This document shows, piece by piece, positions 57,571 to 64,000 of a stretch of 64,000 bases of DNA. The position numbers were made by a program, and so were the translations under genes. This stretch comes from Hymenochaete sp. R1 (lineage: Eukaryota > Basidiomycota > Agaricomycetes > Hymenochaetales > Hymenochaetaceae). Position 1 is the stretch's first letter, and each line of letters begins with the position of its first letter. The notes beneath the pieces were generated by a model, which did not search any database, was not told the DNA's origin, and saw only the letters and a program-made list of their open reading frames with translations. Where the stretch lies: positions 1 through 64,000 of the forward strand of contig JAFREE010000092.1 in the NCBI GenBank assembly GCA_019400425.1, given 5' to 3'.

Positions 57571-60411
57571 TTAGGTAACAACAGGGGCGCGGGGGGGATT
57601 CATGATCTTTCGGAGTTTAGAAGTCAATCTGTCTGCTTCCATTTCTGTTGAAGGTATATTTAGCTGCTGAACTCCTTACAATCGATGAACTCAAGAAACT
57701 TACGTCCGATGGGAAAAACGTCGCCCAGGGTCCGCAACGCCCTTTCGATGATCTCGATTCCAGATACAAGTTCACGGAATTCTTGCAAGTGAAGCTTAGC
57801 TGCCCCAAGCCGCTCTATCTCCCATAAGAAGACTCGTCCGGCGAGTGTCCAGCAGCACTAGGGTAGTCAATTAAATCGGACAAACACAATTTTCAACGAT
57901 GAAGACACATACGACAATAATGGGCTCCAGAAAGCGATAGTCGTCTTGGGACATAAGATTGAGGATCCGAACAATCTTACGGGAAGAGGAAATGCAGAGC
58001 TCGACAGCAGCCATGGCCGACCCGGAAAGTGGACCAGTAACAGGCACTGACGAATTGATAGGATTTTGAACATTGTTGTTGTAGATGGCAGGTCCCGGAT
58101 AAAAACTGGAAATCGCTTGCTCGTAGCTTATGAGGGTATCCAGAACAACCTGATCCGCAGCAACATACGAAGATGGAACAGGTATCGGAGAATATGACTT
58201 GTTTGCCAGCGAGAAGTTGAGGCGAATGACCGCCGCATAGGCCATCGTGTGAGTTGTAATTAACGTACACTTCTTGAAAGAAGCTGTTTGGAATTGGTTA
58301 TCGTAACCTGAAAGCTGAGGAAGATTATTGAGGAAGTTTGAGAGGTTACGTTGGAAATTTGTGAATTGATCACTGATAGCGCTTCCTTCTGGTGTTACCG
58401 CAACAAAAAAATGTATGAATAACGGCACTCGATACAACGGTGTTCAAATGGCGTACCTGAATCACAAAGCATAGAGAGTCGTGATGAAGCTTCGAAAAGC
58501 GCTGCGCTCTTAGCGCGTAACTGCATGACCGACGTTGTCGGATACTGGTCATAACCAGACAAGAAATCTTCTACGGGATGATCCGTCCCAAACGAAGCAT
58601 TGTTGGGCGGCGGCATGAATTCATCGGTCTAAAATATGTGAGCATCATTAATTATTAGCGAAAACGCTTCCAAGTGGGACTTACAAAGAGCGTCCCCCAA
58701 TCTTCTGGCCACGGAGTTTGAATTGTGGTTCGCGCGCTCCGTTCGTTCAACAGGCCCTCAGAGCCTAGAGATCCAAGCCCTGGTGAACCCCATCGCCAGC
58801 TCGGAGAAGGTGCCCCACCGACGGCACTCCAACTACGATCGAGAACGAAAGTGTTCCAAAATAGATGGTGCCGGAAGAGCGCCTCATCCTGCGAGTCGGC
58901 AATCGGGAGCAGTCCCGCGCCTGGGGAGCCGGGTCGTGTTTCCGTATCGTGGTTCGCTGGTATATTAAGCGTCTGAAAGTTACGGGGATCTTGGGCTCGG
59001 TGCAGTCCTGCACAGATCGCCAATTGAGACGCGTTGTTTGAATGGTAATTACCCTCTACTACGCGGCCGTGCGTGAAGAAATACGTGGCGAGCGAAGTGT
59101 TGAGAGCTATCGCAAGCATGAGGTTATAAATCGGTTTATTGCGCGGGTGCTTGACCCCTCTACTTTGAGATAGAGGATCACGCAGTAGATCGGAAAGAGA
59201 ATTAAGGGTGCATTGGAGGAGATCTTGCTTGCGGTCTTGCAGACTCTTATCACCGGAAAAATGAATCCCCCATAGGAGGGCAAGGCTCATTAATCCCCTA
59301 GTAGGAAGTTGAAGGAAGGACGCATCGGTCAGACAATTTGGAAGGACAGTGATGCCAATTTGCTGGGAGTGGGAAAGAAAGTAACCCATCCTAAAATCCA
59401 GCCCATTAGCTAGGCCGATGCCTACGAAGAAAACGCTTACAGCTTTTCAACGGTCAACGGTGAGATGCCAAAGAATGTATCAGGATCGCCTTCGTGAGTC
59501 ATTAGCTGTTTTTCGTTACATCGGGGTTTGAAGTCGACCGACTTACCATCTGCTAGGATAGCGTTGGGCGCGTCACTGGCGGGAGCACTCTACAACAACA
59601 ACAAAAGGTCAAATTTGATTTATGACGTGGAACGGGTGAGGCGGCTTACCGCTGGGCCAGGAAAACTACGTATGCCGGGTTGGGGCGTCATGAGCCCACC
59701 GGCGAAAGACGAATCGCTACCAGACGCCTCGCTGTAAGGTGAGCCGCTTCTCCGTGACAAGGGGCTCGATCGCGAGCTATGTGGCACGCCCCCAGTTACA
59801 TACGGACTGAGCGATCCGAGGTCTGATGATTCCGAGGGCTCATAACTCGGGCCTGTGAACGCCTCTCCTGCGTAACGTAGGCAAGGGGCCCCTCTGCGTG
59901 TAGGAGCAGAATTGCTGCGAGATAACTGAGTACCATCGTGATCCCTTCCATGCGCCCGTCGCCGCAGAGGACTTGTAGACTGTTTTGATGCCTGAAGGTC
60001 GCGATAGCGCTTCTCGAGTTGAGCGAGACGTTCATAAAGAATTTGTGTGCCCGACTTCGTTACTCCGTCGTCGTATTCGCACTCCGATCCGCGCTCGGCG
60101 CGAATACATTGGAAGCAAGCCGGCTTGACGCCATCGCAGCGCTAAGTCAACGGTCAAGTGATTAGCCTCCGTTCACACCGCATCTATGCCAGAGTGCCTA
60201 GCGTCTTTGAGTCTGCTCACCATTTTTCGACGCCTAAGATGTCAAGCAGTTGTCAGCATTATTGAAAATGCGCAAAAGACGGTGCGTACCTGCAATGAAG
60301 ACACGCTTTGCTCCGGTTTCGTTGTCTTGCAGCGACATTCGCACCCTCAATGACGGACGAAGTGGAGGGGAAATGAAAGTGCGCAGCATCCATGGTGGAA
60401 ACCGCAGCCAT
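57571..60411 (-). CDS. Zn2Cys6 transcription factor with fungal_trans domain
   Basis: Nuclear DNA-binding regulator of the Gal4-type zinc cluster family. Nine exons (60411-60290, 60233-60221, 60141-59650, 59589-59441, 59390-58685, 58628-58457, 58388-57913, 57857-57704, 57674-57571) give 795 aa, all phases consistent. The zinc cluster has Cys at about 37, 40, 47, 54, 57 and 66 (KACLHCRRRKMRCDGVKPAC, then FQCIRAERGSEC), spacing C-x2-C-x6-C-x6-C-x2-C-x8-C. A short coiled coil follows (ILYERLAQLEKRYRDLQ), then a Ser/Pro-rich linker to about 200. The middle homology region starts at DPDTFFGISPLTVEKLMGYF and continues with LALLWGIHF, YNLMLAIALNTSLATYFF, AICAGLHRAQDP and RHHLFWNTFVLDRSWS. The C-terminus has CCWTLAGRVFLWEIERLG, typical of basidiomycete members. 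Exon 2 is 13 nt and lies inside the zinc cluster. A TATAAAG lies only about 21 nt upstream of the ATG, so the second Met (residue 7) is a possible alternative start. Confidence 0.92.
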
Positions 60412-60888
60412 CGTGTTGCACTTCTTAAATGCTTTATAAGGCCGTCAGACTCTGACGCAACGAGCGTAAGCTAGATCAGAGCCACATGTGTAGATCACTT
60501 ACCAAAATCTTACAAAATTTCAACTCCGATCAAAAACGAACTTCTAGTCAATTGAATTCCACTCTCTTTGCGCCCAAGCAGTGTGTGGAGTGTGCCGAAA
60601 GCGTCGGCAGTCGTAGATGGAGGAATGCGAGAAATTTGGGTGGATGTGGGTAGAACATACAGTTCGGAGGAAGGGGCTGGGCCGACCACCCTTATAAAAC
60701 ATGTCCGAGCTTCAGGGAGTCGAAAGAATGGGTGGGATTCTCAGATTAGATTATGTCGGAAGGCGATTTCGGGTTTCAATGTTTGGTCAGGGTCCATACT
60801 TTCCCTCCCCGCGTCCCGCGTTCCGCGCTTCGTAACGCTTGAGAGGGGCTTTTCGTTCTCAGACTCCGGGCTGGTCATACCACATCAG

Positions 60889-60896
60889 GTAGTCTG
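60889..60896 (+). repeat. Target-site duplication GTAGTCTG, left copy
   Basis: An exact 8-bp direct repeat flanks both ends of the inverted-repeat element; the partner is at 61174-61181. Confidence 0.8.
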
Positions 60897-61173
60897 AGGA
60901 CCCCGGAACTTCCTATGTGAGGCCTCCACCAAAGGTACACATTCTGCAAATGGCTTGTTTCTTGAAAACAGGTCGAGTCTGCTCAAAATCTGACTGGATA
61001 GGATTGTTAGGCATGCTTTTATACAGCATGGAATGCACTTTCAGCCAACATTGAAGTTGGATTCCTTGAGCTGTAGCCCGAAAAGTGGATTTTTAGCTCG
61101 GCTAAATTACCATAAAAGGCTACGTGGTGGTGTACCTTTGGTGGAGGCCTCACATAGGAAGTTCCAGGGTCCT
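60897..61173. mobile_element. MITE-like element, 277 bp, 8-bp TSD (hAT-like)
   Basis: Left terminal inverted repeat 60897-60940 and right 61130-61173, 44 bp each, differ at one position; the ends read AGGACCC and GGGTCCT. They enclose a 189-bp AT-richer core with no coding capacity. The element is bounded on both sides by GTAGTCTG, an 8-bp direct duplication. Short size, long near-perfect inverted repeats, no transposase and an 8-bp duplication fit a non-autonomous DNA transposon of the hAT group (8-bp target duplications); Merlin or P-type elements are alternatives. The near identity of arms and duplications implies recent insertion. If transcribed it would form a long hairpin. Confidence 0.8.
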
Positions 61174-61181
61174 GTAGTCTG
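61174..61181 (+). repeat. Target-site duplication GTAGTCTG, right copy
   Basis: Second copy of the 8-bp repeat flanking the MITE-like element. Confidence 0.8.
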
Positions 61182-63638
61182 GCTCGGAGCCTCGTTCTTG
61201 CCAGCAAATGATCAAGGATGTTTCTCGTCCCTCTCCCCCTTTTCCCCTCAATATTATGCAATTGGAATGCATTCAGGTTTGTTCATGAGGACTTAGCGGA
61301 CCCGAGCACTTGGATCCGCTGATTAAGTTGCTGGATCGCGAATCCGTCGGAGGGGACGACGCGTACGTGTGCACAGTATGTCGGTCTATGTTTAGACACC
61401 GGAAGGTGGCTCGGTTTCGTGACGAGAACACTGATTAGCGCGTGAATGCAGTCAAAGAGACAGAGAAATGTGTGGAAGACTAGGCTCATAAAACCAAATG
61501 AAGCAGGTCTTCATTTCACGATATCATAGTGGAACAAGGTGAGGAGACTAAAGCGAAGGAGCTGCTCTGTCGCCTTTGAGGTCTTTCTGTGCACAACTAC
61601 GAGCCTGGATGAACGTTCACGGCGATACCTGCCTGTGCACACAAGACAAGACATGCCCGTCGAACACAGCTCGATCGATCAATCTCGCCTTTCCATCACG
61701 AAGTCATGAAAAACGTGAAGACAATCACAACAAGAGAGGGGCTATAAAAATACAAGGGCATTGTCGCGTGGCGAGTTGTTGGGGTGGTGTTGTTGGAGAT
61801 GGGCATCAAAAGGTGATTAAGTTCATTCCGTCCTGTCTTGTTACGAAAAGAGCTGGGGCAGAAAATCGATTGTCGAGCTGTGCTGGATGCTTTCAGGGCC
61901 AGTTAGCCTTGCTGGAACTGATCTCGCTGATCTCCCATGTGCACTCCACGTGCAAAAGGTGATCCGGTCTTTTGTCTATTCCTTTCATACAGCCCCGAAA
62001 GGTGTTCCCGTGGTGGTCGATCCGAGGTATCTCTCTCTTCCCTTGTGTTATATACGTTGATGTCCATGAAGGGAGTCCGCTGTGTCTAATGCAAACTTTG
62101 ATCTTTTACTTTCGGTACTGTTAGCAGCACAATCCGCGAACGAAATTGTCGGATAATCGAACCCCATCTCGCAACGACTTTGTCGGCTTCATGACTGTAT
62201 TGAAAGGCACCAGCTGGTTATCGCGTAATCGAAAACTGCATAGAATAAGGAGCTTGTGTAATCCTCCGACCCTGCCGCACGGCGCGCAGCCGATTTTCCG
62301 CGGCGAGCTTCACGGTTACGCAGATGCAGACATTGAGGCAAGTACGTGAAGCCGACGAAATGTTGCATCACGATGCCGAAGTGCGTAGATTTCTACTACT
62401 AGAGTCGCTAGGGATTGCCGATCAGAGGCATAATCATCCGATTTTGAGATTATCGCTACGACGATGATGGAAAGCTGAATAGGCGGCAGCGCGGGTCCAA
62501 TGAGAGTTGCACCATTGCCTGGGCGCAACCACGCTGTATTGGCCATGAGGGCTTGGAACTCGGAACTTGGAGTATTCCGAAAGGTAGCTTTGGTTGGTGC
62601 TGCTTTGGACGAAGTACGCTAAATCTCGAAATCCTCGTGATGGGCTTCGCAGTCTCAGATTTGAGCAACGCGGGTAACACAAGTTTGCCTTGAGTTCGAG
62701 GTGCTCAATCAACGCGACGATGGTTCTTCGAAATCGCAGCAAGAGCGGCATGACAGAATCAGCGCGCCACGAAGTCCATCTGGCGACAAATGCTACATAC
62801 CGGAGCTTGTATACAAAGTCCCTGATGAACCTCGTTTATGGTCGGTTTCCCCGGATGTCATTGCCAACAAAGGCGGAAATTCCGTAATCGTCGATTCTAT
62901 GAACGTTTCTCCCCTTAGACGACTCGAACATGCACAGTCCTGCATCAGAAGCAATCATAAAATGAAGGCATTCGGAATCGGAATGATACAAGCAAAAAAA
63001 ATCCTAAGATAGTGGATGTCCATGAAAATGATTTTGCCCTCCGAGAAGCTCGGTAGTGCAAGTGGCACATCCAAGCTTGTGACCATAGGGATATTTGGTG
63101 GCAAATAAATCACATCGACCCCTCGTGAGAAGTCTGAAGCCGATCGATGTACGAGTGACCCTTTGTTTTTTCGGACAAAATATGATTGAACTGAAGATTA
63201 AAAGTCAGCTCTGAGCTTACACAGAAGAAAAGCGCAAAAGTTCTAGAAGATAGGAAAGGGTGCCCGGTTGCGTCAAAACAGCCGAAATTTAATGAAGATA
63301 AATTCAGAGAGAAGATTTGCTATCGGCCGTCCTCGTATGGAAAGACGGTCCGAATCATGCATGGGCCTGCAGGAGTTTTTTCACTCGCCACACCCCACGT
63401 CAAAGTCGTTTCGACGCGAGAAATTCTCATCACCAATTGGAGCGACAAAATAAAGAAAAAAGAATGAATCGGAGATCACACTGACTCACCAAAGTCTGCT
63501 TCACGATCCAATTTTGAATGTTATTCCCAAATAGCTTCACTACCGAGCAGACGCTGGCGACCGGTGACATGAAACGTGAAACATCAACTTGTAGCTCTCA
63601 CGGATACCGACTGATCCATATGGTGCTTTGAATGCAGT

Positions 63639-63973
63639 TCAGACATTCGTCGCTAAACATTTCTAGTTTCATTGTTGATCAAGACTGTATGCATTCTTTT
63701 CGAGCTAGATCATTGACATCACATCAGAGGCAAGCCGAGCCCGAGGACTACTACTAACGCACCTCTGATTCAAGCGCAGTGCGGACCCAGTACTCCTCGT
63801 CAGCTTTGATGACGATATGGAAATCATCTAGATCCTCAATTATGAAGCTGTGTTTGTCGTTGAGTGTAAGGAGTATCTGTTTCACAGCGGCATCGCTAAA
63901 GTGAAAGTTGGGTGAGAGAAGCACTTTTCGGAGAATTGAGAAGAGCTTTCCCCGCACCATGTGAGTAAGATTC
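63639..63973 (-). CDS. TFB5: TFIIH small subunit TFB5 (GTF2H5-like), 5' end outside window
   Basis: Small subunit that stabilises the XPB/XPD core of TFIIH, needed for nucleotide excision repair and transcription. Exons seen are 63973-63958, 63895-63763 and 63662-63639; the first coding exon must lie beyond the right edge. The joins read GILLTCDAAVKQILLTL, then SFIIEDLDDFHIVIK, then a short helix and the ending KCLATNV. GTF2H5/TFB5 proteins (about 70 aa) share a KG-x-L-x-x-CDPA-x-KQ start and the FIIQDIDDTHVF-type core, so the match is clear despite size. A continuous frame starting at MVRGK (63960) also runs through the 62-nt intron, but splicing is preferred because it restores the conserved TCDAAVKQ segment. 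Confidence 0.78.
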
Positions 63974-64000
63974 CTGAGCACAAAAAGTTTAAACCATGCT

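Larger units (their letters stand above)
60412..63638. other. Intergenic, 3.2 kb; MITE inside, no confident gene
   Basis: Holds the promoter side of the zinc-cluster gene, the MITE-like element annotated separately, and about 2.4 kb without a supported gene. A plus-strand frame at 62701-63012 (103 codons) has reasonable composition but no domain, start context or splice support. Confidence 0.45.

Noticed and set aside
62701..63012. 103-codon plus-strand frame
   Set aside because: Acceptable composition but no domain, no start context and no splice partners; single frames of this size occur by chance in this DNA.
63763..63981. Continuous 75-codon reading of the TFB5 region starting MLRNLTH or MVRGK
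   Set aside because: Removing a 62-nt GT-AG intron restores the conserved TCDAAVKQ segment of the TFB5 family, so the continuous frame is probably read-through of an intron.

Overview
The window is nuclear DNA from a filamentous fungus, most likely a basidiomycete (Agaricomycete). Every confident gene is broken by short introns of about 45-110 nt with GTRNGT-like donors and AG acceptors, and some exons are only 8-16 nt. The proteins are eukaryotic: proteasome, SNARE, TFIIH, F-box and Zn2Cys6 families. I joined exons by hand so that splice phase and protein homology agree; no RNA evidence was available.

Layout. (1) 0.5-20.3 kb is ordinary housekeeping DNA: a heme catalase (-), a disordered Ser/Thr/Gln-rich protein (-), an F-box protein (-), an RBM18-like RNA-binding protein (+), a 170-aa unknown (+), proteasome subunit beta-3 (-), a synaptobrevin-type R-SNARE (-) and glycyl-tRNA synthetase (+), whose two in-frame starts suggest mitochondrial and cytosolic forms. 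(2) 20.3-38.2 kb is an almost gene-free island of about 18 kb. It is made of short imperfect tandem repeats, homopolymer runs and dispersed short words (GCCAGTG/CACTGGC, AATATTAAT, AGTACTAGTACT). It holds one weakly supported 147-aa gene at 32.0 kb and a long pyrimidine-strand tract at about 35-36.2 kb.

(3) 38.2-53.7 kb looks like an accessory metabolic block. It has three paralogous acyltransferases of the HxxxDG (CAT/BAHD/condensation-like) superfamily with matching intron phases, a trans-aconitate methyltransferase (TMT1)-like enzyme between them, and two Old Yellow Enzyme flavoproteins with identical exon lengths. A broken or unresolved coding remnant lies between the two flavoproteins. 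No core synthase (PKS, NRPS, terpene cyclase) is visible. (4) 54.4-64 kb carries a NYN-domain protein (+), a Zn2Cys6 transcription factor (-), a 277-bp MITE-like element with 44-bp terminal inverted repeats and an 8-bp target duplication, and, cut by the right edge, a gene for the small TFIIH subunit TFB5 (-).

How the parts may work together. The first 20 kb are independent core functions. In block 3, acyl transfer, O-methyl transfer to a carboxylate and enone reduction could act on shared small molecules, and the Zn2Cys6 factor 7 kb away could be a local regulator. This is inference from proximity only.
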